Of a DNA stretch of 42,268 nt, positions 7,579-14,918 are shown piece after piece. The position numbers and the translations under genes were made by a program. Source of the DNA: an uncultured Fibrobacter sp. (GTDB lineage: Bacteria; Fibrobacterota; Fibrobacteria; Fibrobacterales; Fibrobacteraceae); the NCBI GenBank assembly GCA_946413655.1, contig CAMKLO010000025.1:1-42268 (forward strand), given 5' to 3'. The stretch's first letter is position 1; every line of letters starts with the position of its first letter. Under the pieces are notes generated by a model. That model did not search any database. It saw only the letters and a list, made by a program, of their open reading frames with translations, and had not been told where the DNA came from.

Positions 7579-8514
7579 CTAAATCAACTCACGGTCTTTG
7601 AGATCGTCCATGAGTGAACTGGGCATCCACTTCTCAAGTTTTTCGTATTCAGGATCCTTAAGTTTATTACGTTGTTCGTTTGCCTTGGCCTCGTTGCCGG
7701 CATCATGGTAAATACGGATAAGATTCAATACCGAGCACCAGTAGCGAACGGATTTCCCGGTGCGCGCAAGATAATCGGCGGCACTCTTCTCGTAAGCAGT
7801 GGCTGCATCGTCATAGCGATTGAGTCTGTAAAGCATGTCTGCCTTGATTTGGAACATAATCGGATGATTCGGAGCTTTCTTAAGCCCGAGTTCGGCAAGT
7901 TCCAAGCCCTTTTGGAATTCCTTGCGGTCGTAGTATATCCAAATGAGCGGCGTCAAGAACAGTGGCCAAAAACGCTTCGACTTGAGAGAGGCCTCTTTAA
8001 GCGTTTTAAGATACGCTTCGCGGTTATCCGATTTAAATGGAAGCCAGCCTAAGCTGTTATCCACGAAGTAAGCGTAAACGGCATAAAAGGCCTGCGCTTC
8101 CAATTCCGAGGATTCCTCGAAAAGCTTCGCCGCCGAACGCGTCTGCATCGCGCCCTTGACTTCATGACCCGTTTCCAAAAGAACATACCCGATTTCATAA
8201 TTGCGGAGAGCGTCCCAAAGCCCTTCAGTCTTGCAAGATTCCAGATTCTTCGCAGCCGACTTGAGGGAGGCGGTATCGCCCTTGTCATCGTACAGACTTA
8301 CACGAATGATGTTTTGGAAAAGGCAGCCCACACCGTCATTTTCCAAGCGGAGCTTACGCGCCAAATTGAACGCCTCGACATAGTCGAGTTCCATAGTCTT
8401 TTGCGTAATCTGTTCTGCGAGCGCATTTTGCGACGGAGAAAGAGCAAAAGAAGGCCCATCGGCAAAAACCAGGCCACATACCAAAAAACACAATGTGATT
8501 ATTCTCGAGAGCAT
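7579..8514 (-). CDS. Secreted tetratricopeptide-repeat protein
   Basis: The ~311-aa protein, started at the ATG at 8514, has a signal peptide (MLSRIITLCFLVCGLVFADGPSFA). The frame is open to 8553, but that would bury the signal 13 residues in. Helical pairs follow, with TPR-like spacing clearest at residues ~205-275 (KGLELAELGLKKAPNHPIMF, ADMLYRLNRYDDAATAYEKSA). No catalytic motif is seen. It is monocistronic with its own terminator. It probably acts as a periplasmic scaffold; partners are unknown. Confidence 0.8.
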   Translation of the reverse strand: MLSRIITLCFLVCGLVFADGPSFALSPSQNALAEQITQKTMELDYVEAFNLARKLRLENDGVGCLFQNIIRVSLYDDKGDTASLKSAAKNLESCKTEGLWDALRNYEIGYVLLETGHEVKGAMQTRSAAKLFEESSELEAQAFYAVYAYFVDNSLGWLPFKSDNREAYLKTLKEASLKSKRFWPLFLTPLIWIYYDRKEFQKGLELAELGLKKAPNHPIMFQIKADMLYRLNRYDDAATAYEKSAADYLARTGKSVRYWCSVLNLIRIYHDAGNEAKANEQRNKLKDPEYEKLEKWMPSSLMDDLKDRELI

Positions 8515-8576
8515 TGATTCCAATTTAGAAACTTTTGATGTAGCGCACCACATTCCATTTTGGAATATGGCAAAAC

Positions 8577-8605
8577 TTGCCTATTTTTGTAAAAAAATGT
8601 ATAAA
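8577..8605 (+). promoter_or_regulatory. Candidate promoter for the small protein and rsmA
   Basis: TTGCCT (8577-8582), a 17-bp spacer and TATAAA (8600-8605) point to the right. The leader of ~130 bases contains AGATGTT and two AACATCT words that could pair. Confidence 0.42.
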
Positions 8606-8740
8606 TACAATAGATGTTAATAAGAAATAAACATCTTATCAACATCTAAGTAAACGTTTGTTAAACTAAGTGGTTGTCGCAAGGTCACTTACAAAACAAA
8701 CAGAACAACTTGCCAGATAGCCTTTGAACTGGAGGATACC

Positions 8741-8953
8741 ATGAAGTTGCTCCACAAGACGCCAAAAGCCGCACTCTACTACCTGTTTCACCCCGGTTTC
8801 CAGACCTTCAAGGAACGGATTAAAGACGAACTTACCTCGACAAGCGGGATAAATCTCGATGATGTCGTCGATGATTCGAATCTCTATGCTTATTACCAGC
8901 AAGGCGAATCGGCGGATTTCGTCGCCGCCTGCATCTCCGCGGCCAGCTGCTAG
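8741..8953 (+). CDS. 70-aa protein of unknown function
   Basis: A GGAGG five bases before the ATG makes this a convincing gene despite its length. The protein begins basic (MKLLHKTPKAALYYLF), has an acidic middle (LDDVVDDS) and ends in a small-residue tail, AACISAASC, with a C-terminal cysteine. There is no signal peptide or obvious domain. It lies ~60 bases upstream of rsmA on the same strand and may be cotranscribed with it. I do not recognise the family. Confidence 0.68.
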   Translation: MKLLHKTPKAALYYLFHPGFQTFKERIKDELTSTSGINLDDVVDDSNLYAYYQQGESADFVAACISAASC

Positions 8954-9012
8954 GAAGACCGCAAACGCGGAGCAGCACGTGCGTGCCCTCGCCATTTTCT
9001 ATATTCCCCGTC

Positions 9013-9816
9013 ATGGATAGAGCACGCCGCCGCAAATTTGGACAGAACTTTTTGGATGTTGAAACCGCCACCGCCATCGCAGGCGATTTGCCCGCGGAAG
9101 CCCACGAATTCGTTCTCGAAATCGGCCCCGGTCACGGAGCTCTTACGGAGCACTTGCTCAATCGCGGGCTAGAACTTACCGCCGTCGAAATCGACGAACA
9201 ATGCGTCGAAGTCTTGAAAGAAAAGTTCAAGGGACGCGAAAATTTTCACATTGTAAACATTGACTTTTTGAAATTTGACCTGCAGGCGTTTTTGGACGCT
9301 CACGAAAGGCCGTGGGTCACCGGCAATTTGCCGTACAACGTAAGCACTGCGATTATCGCGGGGTTAATGCCGCGATTGCACTTGACCAAGGGCTTTATGG
9401 GAATGGTGCAGCTCGAAGTCGCCGAACGCATTTGCGCCGCCCCTTGCAGCAGCAATTACGGAAGCCTTTCCGTACTCGTTTCTGCTTTCGCGAACACGCA
9501 GATTCTCCGCAAGATCGGTCCGGAACATTTCACGCCAAAGCCGAATGTCGATAGCGCCACGATGCTCCTCACGCCCCGCGAAGATGCGTTACAGGCGCCC
9601 GATGGATTCTTTGACTTTGTCCGCACCGCGTTCACGCAAAAAAGAAAGACGCTCGCCAATTCCTTTGGAGGGGCATACGACAAAAAGAAAATCCAACGCA
9701 CGATTGAACTTTTGGACTGGCCCACGACCATCCGCGCCGAAGAACTCAACCCCGAGCAGTTCTTGAATTTCTACAAAGCGTTTAAAGACACATCAAATGA
9801 ACCGCAATGGCAATAG
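9013..9816 (+). CDS. rsmA: 16S rRNA (adenine-N6,N6) dimethyltransferase
   Basis: RsmA (KsgA) uses SAM to dimethylate two adjacent adenines in helix 45 of 16S rRNA during late 30S maturation. The 267-aa protein starts RRRKFGQNFL, the typical N-terminus, has the SAM motif EIGPGHG (36-42), the acidic VEID loop and the catalytic NLPY (105-108), then the helical C-terminal domain (AFTQKRKTLANSF). I prefer the ATG at 9013, which puts FGQNFL at its usual place; a GTG at 8983 in frame would add ten residues. No strong ribosome site is visible at either. Confidence 0.95.
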   Translation: MDRARRRKFGQNFLDVETATAIAGDLPAEAHEFVLEIGPGHGALTEHLLNRGLELTAVEIDEQCVEVLKEKFKGRENFHIVNIDFLKFDLQAFLDAHERPWVTGNLPYNVSTAIIAGLMPRLHLTKGFMGMVQLEVAERICAAPCSSNYGSLSVLVSAFANTQILRKIGPEHFTPKPNVDSATMLLTPREDALQAPDGFFDFVRTAFTQKRKTLANSFGGAYDKKKIQRTIELLDWPTTIRAEELNPEQFLNFYKAFKDTSNEPQWQ

Positions 9817-9831
9817 GAACTGTGTAAGGTG

Positions 9832-9927
9832 ATGCCCGCTCAGTGGCGGGCATGACAGTCACACTTCGTCATTCCCGCGTCCTTGTCATTCCCGGCTTGA
9901 AGAGCCTGCCCCGGACTTGTTCCGGGG
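9832..9927. repeat. Palindromic intergenic repeats
   Basis: ATGCCCGC/GCGGGCAT (9832-9839/9846-9853, followed by GACA) and CCCCGGA/TCCGGGG (9909-9927) flank two GTCATTCCCG words. The first has the same arms as the element at 437-482. It lies between rsmA and the MBL gene and could also act as a terminator, although no T run follows. Confidence 0.75.
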
Positions 9928-9958
9928 GGAATCCCCCTCCCCCCCAAAAAAAAGAAAA

Positions 9959-10840
9959 ATGAAAATCAAAATCGTCATAGACAACATCAGCGGTTACGTT
10001 CGCGACATTCGCAGCACTTGCGATACCTGCACAGCCGAAGCTTCGTCAAAGCAATTAAAAGGCGAATGGGGACTTTGCGTCTATACGGAATTCAACGGGA
10101 AAAAGATTTTGCTCGACACGGGAGCCTCCGCGCAATTCGCAAAGAACGCCGATCTCATGGGAATTGACATCGCCACAATTGACGCCGGAATCTTGAGTCA
10201 TGCACACTACGACCACGCCAACGGCATGCAGGAATTTTTCAAGCGCAACAACCACGCTAAATTCTACTTGCGCGACGCTGCCCGCGAAAACTGCTACCAT
10301 ACGCACAAAATTTTCAAGTTTTTCACATATCAGGAATACATCGGCATCCGTAAAGGAACCATCAAAAAGAACGCAGACCGCATCGTATTTGTCAACGGCG
10401 ACTGCGAAATTTTCCCAGGCATCACGCTCGTTGGACACAAAACGCCAAACCTCGATGAAATCGGCAAACGCGCTCACATGAGCGTCAAGGAAAACGGCAA
10501 GTACCGCCCCGACAGTTTTGACCACGAACAAAGCCTAATTTTCGACACACCCAAAGGCTTGTTCATCATGAACAGCTGTAGCCACGGCGGCGCAGACAAC
10601 ATCATCAAGGAAATCGAATCGACATTCCCCGGCAAGCAAATTTATGCCATCCTCGGCGGATTTCATCTGTTCCGCACACCCGACGACCGCGTGAAAGCAT
10701 TCGCCGAACGCCTCCGCGATTTGAACGTGCAAAGAATCTACACAGGCCATTGCACCGGACAGCGCGCCTACGAAATTCTGCACGACATACTCGGCGATAA
10801 AGTCGAACAAATGCACACCGGCATGGAAATTGAGGTGTAA
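9959..10840 (+). CDS. MBL-fold metallo-hydrolase (COG1237-like)
   Basis: The 293-aa cytosolic protein has the metal-binding motif HAHYDH (81-86) after the LLDTGAS strand, a later NSCSHGG segment, and FHLF near the C-terminal metal region, ending YTGHCTGQRAYE. This layout matches the COG1237 branch of metallo-beta-lactamase-fold hydrolases, whose substrates are mostly unknown. The frame opens at 9917, but the ATG at 9959 is favoured because the upstream part is translated repeat DNA. Its last 74 bases are copied twice downstream as part of a tandem duplication. Confidence 0.88.
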   Translation: MKIKIVIDNISGYVRDIRSTCDTCTAEASSKQLKGEWGLCVYTEFNGKKILLDTGASAQFAKNADLMGIDIATIDAGILSHAHYDHANGMQEFFKRNNHAKFYLRDAARENCYHTHKIFKFFTYQEYIGIRKGTIKKNADRIVFVNGDCEIFPGITLVGHKTPNLDEIGKRAHMSVKENGKYRPDSFDHEQSLIFDTPKGLFIMNSCSHGGADNIIKEIESTFPGKQIYAILGGFHLFRTPDDRVKAFAERLRDLNVQRIYTGHCTGQRAYEILHDILGDKVEQMHTGMEIEV

Positions 10841-10951
10841 CCCCCAAAAAACAGCCAAAATAGATTGATTATTCCAAGCAAAGGCTAATCCATTCTTTTA
10901 TTTATTCTAATTTATCATTTAAAACAGATTTCTATTAACAAGGTATTACCT

Positions 10952-11443
10952 ATGAAAAAGCTTTTCGTAGTTCTACTCATCCTCTGTGTTACCACACTTT
11001 CTTTTGCACAAGAAAAAAAACATACTCTCACTTTTAAAAGAGGTTTTTTCACAAACGACTACCTCATTGACGGGCAAGAAGTCAGTTGTTCTGATTTCGA
11101 ATACGAACTCGCACGTGATTACGAAGCCGTTAGCAAATGGGATACAGGCAATACGATGAAATATGTCTCATGGGGTATGGCATTTGGCGGTGGATTCCTT
11201 GTAGGATATGGAATAGCCCAAGGTTCACAATACGGAGCAGACCAAAGTTACACGTTTAAATTAATGGCCGGTGGAGTACTCATTGTGGCAGCATTCATCA
11301 TTGAACGTATCGGCAACTCTAAAAAAGATGACGCCGTTGAGCTTTACAACAAAAACATTGGCAAAATCGCAGGGAACGAATCTGTCAATCTGAGTCTCGT
11401 TCCAACAGAACAAGGCGGCATCGCTCTAGCATTCAATTTCTAA
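10952..11443 (+). CDS. Small secreted/membrane protein, duplicate copy 1
   Basis: The 163-aa protein has a signal peptide (MKKLFVVLLILCVTTLSFAQ). Then come a polar domain (RGFFTNDYLIDGQEVSCSDFEYELA) and two Gly/Ala-rich hydrophobic segments (SWGMAFGGGFLVGYGIA; LMAGGVLIVAAFIIE) with an AVELYN segment after them. The spacing suggests a helical hairpin in the inner membrane, or membrane-associated strands. An AAGG ribosome site (AAGGTATTACCT) precedes the ATG. It is paralogous to the gene at 11649. I do not recognise a named function. Confidence 0.78.
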   Translation: MKKLFVVLLILCVTTLSFAQEKKHTLTFKRGFFTNDYLIDGQEVSCSDFEYELARDYEAVSKWDTGNTMKYVSWGMAFGGGFLVGYGIAQGSQYGADQSYTFKLMAGGVLIVAAFIIERIGNSKKDDAVELYNKNIGKIAGNESVNLSLVPTEQGGIALAFNF

Positions 11444-11463
11444 AACAAAAGCCCCTTGCGGGG

Positions 11464-11537
11464 CCTACGAAATTTTGCACGAAGTACTCGGCGATAAAGT
11501 CGCGCAAATGCACACCGGCATGGAAATTGAGGTGTAC
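11464..11537 (+). pseudogene. Duplicated 3' fragment of the MBL hydrolase gene (copy 2)
   Basis: This fragment matches the last codons of the upstream MBL gene (Y-E-I-L-H...MHTGMEIEV) with a few changes (for example EVLGDKVAQ). The original TAA stop has become TAC. It has no start of its own and marks the duplication junction. Confidence 0.9.
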
Positions 11538-11648
11538 CCCCCCAAAAACAGCCAAAACAGATTAATTATTTCAAACAAAAGCAAATCTATTTTTTTATTT
11601 ATTCTAATTTTCCAATTAAAGTAGATTTCCCTTAACAAGGTATTACCC

Positions 11649-12143
11649 ATGAAAAAACTCCTAGTCATTTTATTCATCCTCTGTGCCACAACGCTTTCCT
11701 TTGCCCAGAGCCAAGCTCACAAACTCACCATGGACAGAGGCTTCTTTACAACCGACTACACCATCGACGGTCAAGAAGTCGATTGCGATGCTTTCGAACA
11801 AGAACTTGCTAAAGTTCCAGAAGCTATCAGCAAATGGAAAACGGGAAACATATTAAGATACACCTCTTGGGGCGTTGCTGCCGGTGGCGGTTTCCTCGTC
11901 GGTTACAGTATCGCCGTTGGTTCTGCCCCCGGTTCTAGTGATCAAGGATACAAAAGGACATTAGCTTTGGGTGGTGTAATTATTGTCGCAGCATTCGTCA
12001 TTGAATACATCGGCAATTCCAAGAAAGATGGGGCGGTTGAACTTTACAATAATGAAATCGGAAAAATCGCAGGGAACGAATCTGTCAATCTGAGTCTCGT
12101 TCCAACAGAACAAGGCGGCATCGCTCTAGCATTCAATTTCTAA
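11649..12143 (+). CDS. Small secreted/membrane protein, duplicate copy 2
   Basis: The 164-aa paralogue of the gene at 10952 has the same signal peptide style, the same RGFFT-DY-IDGQEV segment, two Gly-rich hydrophobic stretches (SWGVAAGGGFLVGYSIA; LALGGVIIVAAFVIE) and an identical C-terminus from about KIAGNESVNLSLV on. The one-residue length difference lies in the loop between the hydrophobic stretches. The spacer and the AAGGTATTACCC ribosome region are also copied. Divergence is concentrated in the 5' part, which points to older duplication with recent conversion of the 3' part. Confidence 0.78.
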   Translation: MKKLLVILFILCATTLSFAQSQAHKLTMDRGFFTTDYTIDGQEVDCDAFEQELAKVPEAISKWKTGNILRYTSWGVAAGGGFLVGYSIAVGSAPGSSDQGYKRTLALGGVIIVAAFVIEYIGNSKKDGAVELYNNEIGKIAGNESVNLSLVPTEQGGIALAFNF

Positions 12144-12163
12144 AACAAAAGCCCCTTGCGGGG

Positions 12164-12237
12164 CCTACGAAATTTTGCACGAAGTACTCGGCGATAAAGT
12201 CGCGCAAATGCACACCGGCATAGAAATCGCGATATAA
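12164..12237 (+). pseudogene. Duplicated 3' fragment of the MBL hydrolase gene (copy 3)
   Basis: This is a third copy of the MBL C-terminal codons, ending IEIAI and a TAA at 12235-12237 in place of MEIEV. No third small-protein gene follows, so this is either the edge of the duplication or what remains of a triplication. Confidence 0.88.
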
Positions 12238-12248
12238 AGAATCACTGG

Positions 12249-12385
12249 ATTCTAGCCCATAGAGCTTAACTCTACTAAGGTGCAAAGCCCCAAGTATCGT
12301 ATATCGGACTTTCAGTCCTCAGAATGACGACCTTCATTACGCGGGATCGTTTGTGAGCAACAAGTTCTTGATATCAATCAAGAAC
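12249..12385. repeat. Degenerate palindrome element and a separate perfect hairpin
   Basis: ATTCT (12249-12253) and AGAAT followed by GAC (12321-12328) look like the arms of a long member of the palindrome family. Bases 12364-12385 form a perfect 9-bp hairpin (GTTCTTGAT, loop ATCA, ATCAAGAAC) with no T run on either strand. Apart from these, 12238-12439 shows nothing. Confidence 0.5.
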
Positions 12386-12439
12386 GATTGCGAGAGTGAG
12401 CGCATATTACACTTCACCTTTAGCTTTAGCGCGAACGGT

Positions 12440-13222
12440 CTATAACTGTTTGCTGTAATCGCGTTCGCCGAAGAAAGCCGTGCCCACGCGGATCATCGTA
12501 GAGCCTTCTTCGATGGCGACTTCCAAATCAAGTGTCATGCCCATCGAAAGCTGATCGAACTTGGCAAAGGCGCCACCTTTCGCAAGGAACTTCTGTTGCA
12601 GCCCACGCAAGAACGCAAAGCATTCGCGGCTGTCTTCAGGAACGCCCGTATTCTTGCCAATCGTCATGAGACCGCGGAAACGCAAATGTGGAAAGTTTTC
12701 GCTCTTGCCATCAGCAGTCGCGGCGCCCGCACGTTTTTCCAAATCTTCGAGGAACGCTTCGGCTTCGTGAACATCCAAGCCGCTCTTCGTCTCTTCTTCG
12801 CCAGCGTTCACTTGGAACAAAATATCAAGAACCTTGCCCTCGCCATTTGCAGCTGCAGCGCAAACCTTCTCCAGTTTTTCCACCGCTTCGATGCTTGCGA
12901 TGGAATGGATGCAATCGGCCACAAGCGCCGCCTTCTTGAGCTTGTTACTTTGCACAGGGCCAATCACATGGCAACGCACGCGGCTCCCGTCCTTCGCCGT
13001 ACGCGGCTCGGAAAACTTGAGTTCCGCTTCTTGCACGCGGTTCTCGCCAAAGTCGGTGGCGCCCAAAGCAATCGCATTTTCCACAGCTTCTGCCGGGTGG
13101 AACTTGCTCACCCACACAAGCTTAACCGAATCACGGCTGCGGCCCGCAATCTTGCAAGCCTCGCCAATCCTTGCTTCAAGAGCTGCAAGGTGCTCGCGCA
13201 TTTCGTCAAGAGTAAATTCCAT
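12440..13222 (-). CDS. yggS: PLP-binding homeostasis protein, YggS/PLPBP family
   Basis: The 260-aa cytosolic protein has a single-domain alanine-racemase-like barrel that holds pyridoxal phosphate and balances free vitamin B6; no enzyme activity is known for the family. Visible marks are the PLP lysine in VSKFHP (K40), FGENRVQE, H-IGPVQSNK, the Q-VN strand (FQVNAGEEETKSG), RGLMTIG and the C-terminal STMIRVGTAFFGER phosphate-binding part. The variant VSKFHP replaces the commoner VSKTKP. A heptamer array begins exactly at the ATG, so no Shine-Dalgarno site is visible. Confidence 0.94.
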   Translation of the reverse strand: MEFTLDEMREHLAALEARIGEACKIAGRSRDSVKLVWVSKFHPAEAVENAIALGATDFGENRVQEAELKFSEPRTAKDGSRVRCHVIGPVQSNKLKKAALVADCIHSIASIEAVEKLEKVCAAAANGEGKVLDILFQVNAGEEETKSGLDVHEAEAFLEDLEKRAGAATADGKSENFPHLRFRGLMTIGKNTGVPEDSRECFAFLRGLQQKFLAKGGAFAKFDQLSMGMTLDLEVAIEEGSTMIRVGTAFFGERDYSKQL

Positions 13223-13277
13223 AGTTTTAGTAGACAGTTAGAAGTAGACGGTAGGAAGTAATCAGTAGTTAGGTAAT
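13222..13277. repeat. Heptamer array C, abutting the yggS start
   Basis: Units from 13229 are AGTAGAC, AGTTAGA, AGTAGAC, GGTAGGA, AGTAATC, AGTAGTT, AGGTAAT. The 7-bp period is clear although the units are degenerate. It occupies the yggS 5' untranslated region. Confidence 0.75.
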
Positions 13278-13323
13278 TCAATTTTCAGCTAAAAGATAAT
13301 AAATCAGCAAGAGGCTATAAAAT

Positions 13324-13360
13324 AATTATACCAAGTAGCATAATACCAAATGGTATAATT
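13324..13360 (-). terminator. Inverted repeat, possible terminator of the membrane protein gene
   Basis: AATTATACC (13324-13332) pairs with GGTATAATT (13352-13360), with a nested TACCAAATGGTA palindrome. It lies ~10 bases beyond the stop of the minus-strand membrane protein gene. The downstream T run is weak. The words resemble the hairpin at 14794-14816. Confidence 0.45.
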
Positions 13361-13370
13361 TTTACTCAAT

Positions 13371-13907
13371 CTAAAACATAGACGTGGTCATTAACACACC
13401 AATCAAAAATACTACTACATAACCAAAAATCAAAAATTCAATTAAAGGCTTTTTAGAACCATCCCAACTACAATAAATCAAAAACTCGGTATTTAAAAAA
13501 GCAAGTCCCATATAAAAGATGGGGAATATAAAGGATATGAGCAAAAAAAATAAAAGAACACCTAATGGCATATCTATGAAGAACGCATCATAAACTATCC
13601 ATGGAATAAATGGAGCAATCGCGATTAAGACAATTGTCAATCTACGTTGTTTTCTTTTTAGACATAATAAATACAACAAACAAAGAGGAATTCCTGCAAC
13701 CAAGGGAACATGTATTTGAGCTAAACATTCGGGAATGTAATTGAAGCTATCCATATTTTCATAACCATACGCTTCATTATTAGCGACTTCCCTACGATAC
13801 CAAGGCAGTGGCAAATAAAGAAATACCATCGTCACAAGCATGCAAAGGACAATGCTTATTTTTTGACTAACATTTTTTACAGGATGTTCACACCGATTAT
13901 TATTCAT
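13371..13907 (-). CDS. Integral membrane protein of unknown function
   Basis: The ~178-aa protein, from the ATG at 13907 (a GTG at 13946 is possible), has about five hydrophobic segments: ISIVLCMLVTMVFLYL, VPLVAGIPLCLLYLLCL, LTIVLIAIAPFIPWIV, LLFFLLISFIFPIFYMGLAF and LIFGYVVVFLIGVLM. No motif is recognisable. The DNA is visibly more AT-rich than yggS and lon on either side, like the PIN pair that follows, so the 13.3-14.8 kb block may have been acquired. No strong ribosome site is seen. Confidence 0.7.
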   Translation of the reverse strand: MNNNRCEHPVKNVSQKISIVLCMLVTMVFLYLPLPWYRREVANNEAYGYENMDSFNYIPECLAQIHVPLVAGIPLCLLYLLCLKRKQRRLTIVLIAIAPFIPWIVYDAFFIDMPLGVLLFFLLISFIFPIFYMGLAFLNTEFLIYCSWDGSKKPLIEFLIFGYVVVFLIGVLMTTSMF

Positions 13908-14017
13908 AATTGCTTTGTCATGTCTAATATAAAAAAATCTATTCACCAGTTAATGTATTACTTTTCTCAAAAAGATTTTTATAAATTATAATGTACTAGT
14001 TTCAATGTACTGGATTT

Positions 14018-14062
14018 TACTATATCTTTTCTTATATCCTTTGCTATATCGTTTGCTAGATG
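14018..14062. repeat. Imperfect 12-13-bp tandem repeats upstream of the PIN gene
   Basis: TACTATATCTTTT, CTTATATCCTTTG, CTATATCGTTTG and a partial CTAGATG follow each other and end ~50 bases before the PIN start. They could be an operator for autoregulation; this is inference. Confidence 0.5.
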
Positions 14063-14108
14063 AACCGGCGTACCGATTCAATTCAAACAACCACACAGCC
14101 TAAAGGAA

Positions 14109-14564
14109 ATGAAAATATATCTTGACAACTGCTGCTACAACCGGCCATATGACGACCAAAGCCATTTGACCATTTCTATTGAGGCACAAGCGAAATTGCA
14201 AATACAAGCTCTCGTAAAAGCACAAAAATTGCAATTGGCATCATCATTTATTCTCGATTACGAAAATTCTTGCAATCCATACACAGACAGAAAATCCGCT
14301 ATAACAAAATTTTTGAATGAAAATGTATTGGATTATGTAGGAAGCGACAAATCAGATTTAATCGCTACAAATGCCAAGAAAATCATGGCAACAGGGGTAA
14401 AAATGAAGGACGCTTGCCATATTGCCTGTGCGGAATTAATGAATTGTGATTATCTTTTAAGTACAGACAAGCGGATGCTTAAATACCAAAGCAATTTAAC
14501 AAAATTGCTCAATCCCATAGAGTTCCTTAACCTAATAAGCGGAGGTGCTGAATATGATAACTGA
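14109..14564 (+). CDS. PIN-domain protein, probable toxin ribonuclease (VapC-like)
   Basis: The 151-aa protein begins IYLDNCCYNRPYDD, a distinctive subgroup start. Candidate metal-binding acids of the PIN fold are D6, E52 (LDYEN), D101 (KDACHIACAE) and D120 (LLSTDKRML). PIN toxins cleave specific RNAs when their antitoxin is lost. The stop overlaps the start of the next gene by 11 bases, so the two are translationally coupled, with the toxin-like gene first. Imperfect tandem repeats lie upstream. The toxin role is inferred from fold and pairing. Confidence 0.85.
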   Translation: MKIYLDNCCYNRPYDDQSHLTISIEAQAKLQIQALVKAQKLQLASSFILDYENSCNPYTDRKSAITKFLNENVLDYVGSDKSDLIATNAKKIMATGVKMKDACHIACAELMNCDYLLSTDKRMLKYQSNLTKLLNPIEFLNLISGGAEYDN

Positions 14565-14775
14565 AATCACTCCACCAGCAACAATCGAACTGCTTTCCAG
14601 AGGAATGGAATGTCTCATTCGTGAACTTGGGGTCGTTGACACAGAGTATTTCATCGCAGCCGTCCAAAGAGAACGATTCGACTACACTAAATGGCAACGT
14701 GAACATTTCGATAAAATGGATCTGCAAAATTTCGTTGACAAGGCCGAAGCCTACGCCAAAGAAAAAGGCAAATAG
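14554..14775 (+). CDS. Small partner of the PIN protein, putative antitoxin
   Basis: The 73-aa protein starts at the ATG at 14554, which has GGAGG eight bases upstream, inside the PIN gene; an in-frame GTG at 14545 overlaps the ribosome site and is unlikely. The sequence (MECLIRELG, FIAAV, RERFDYTKWQ, then a helical charged tail) resembles the small helical proteins that commonly sit beside this PIN subgroup, with the DYTK segment conserved. It has no visible HTH or AbrB fold. It ends the transcript before a strong hairpin. Confidence 0.72.
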   Translation: MITEITPPATIELLSRGMECLIRELGVVDTEYFIAAVQRERFDYTKWQREHFDKMDLQNFVDKAEAYAKEKGK

Positions 14776-14790
14776 TCATACACATTAATA

Positions 14791-14820
14791 AAACCATTTA
14801 GTATAATACTAAATGGTTTT
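14791..14820 (+). terminator. Terminator of the PIN pair
   Basis: A perfect 11-bp hairpin (CCATTTAGTAT, loop A, ATACTAAATGG; 14794-14816) is flanked by AAAA and TTTT, and could act on both strands. Confidence 0.8.
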
Positions 14821-14852
14821 ACTTTTCAATCGCTTATAAATAGAAAATCCTT

Positions 14853-14885
14853 GGATCCTTCCCCTTTACAGGGTCAGGATGACGA
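14853..14885. repeat. Palindromic repeat of the GGATCC...AGGATGAC type
   Basis: Arms ATCCT and AGGAT with the GAC suffix sit between the PIN pair and the lon 3' end. Confidence 0.6.
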
Positions 14886-14918
14886 ATCAAGGATAACTGG
14901 ACTTGTGGGACTTTTTAA

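Larger units (their letters stand above)
10767..12237. repeat. Tandem segmental duplication, ~700-bp unit, two full copies plus a remnant
   Basis: The unit is [last ~74 bases of the MBL gene, spacer, small membrane-protein gene, hairpin]. MBL-end copies start at 10767, 11464 and 12164 (offsets 697 and 700). At each inner junction the hairpin GCCCC-TTGC-GGGGC runs straight into CTACGAAATT. Bases 11363-11521 and 12063-12221 look identical over 159 bases, while the 5' halves of the genes have diverged. Confidence 0.93.

Noticed and set aside
12364..12385. Perfect 9-bp hairpin as the yggS terminator
   Set aside because: No T run follows on the minus strand and it is over 50 bases from the stop. 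It is kept only as an unexplained palindrome.
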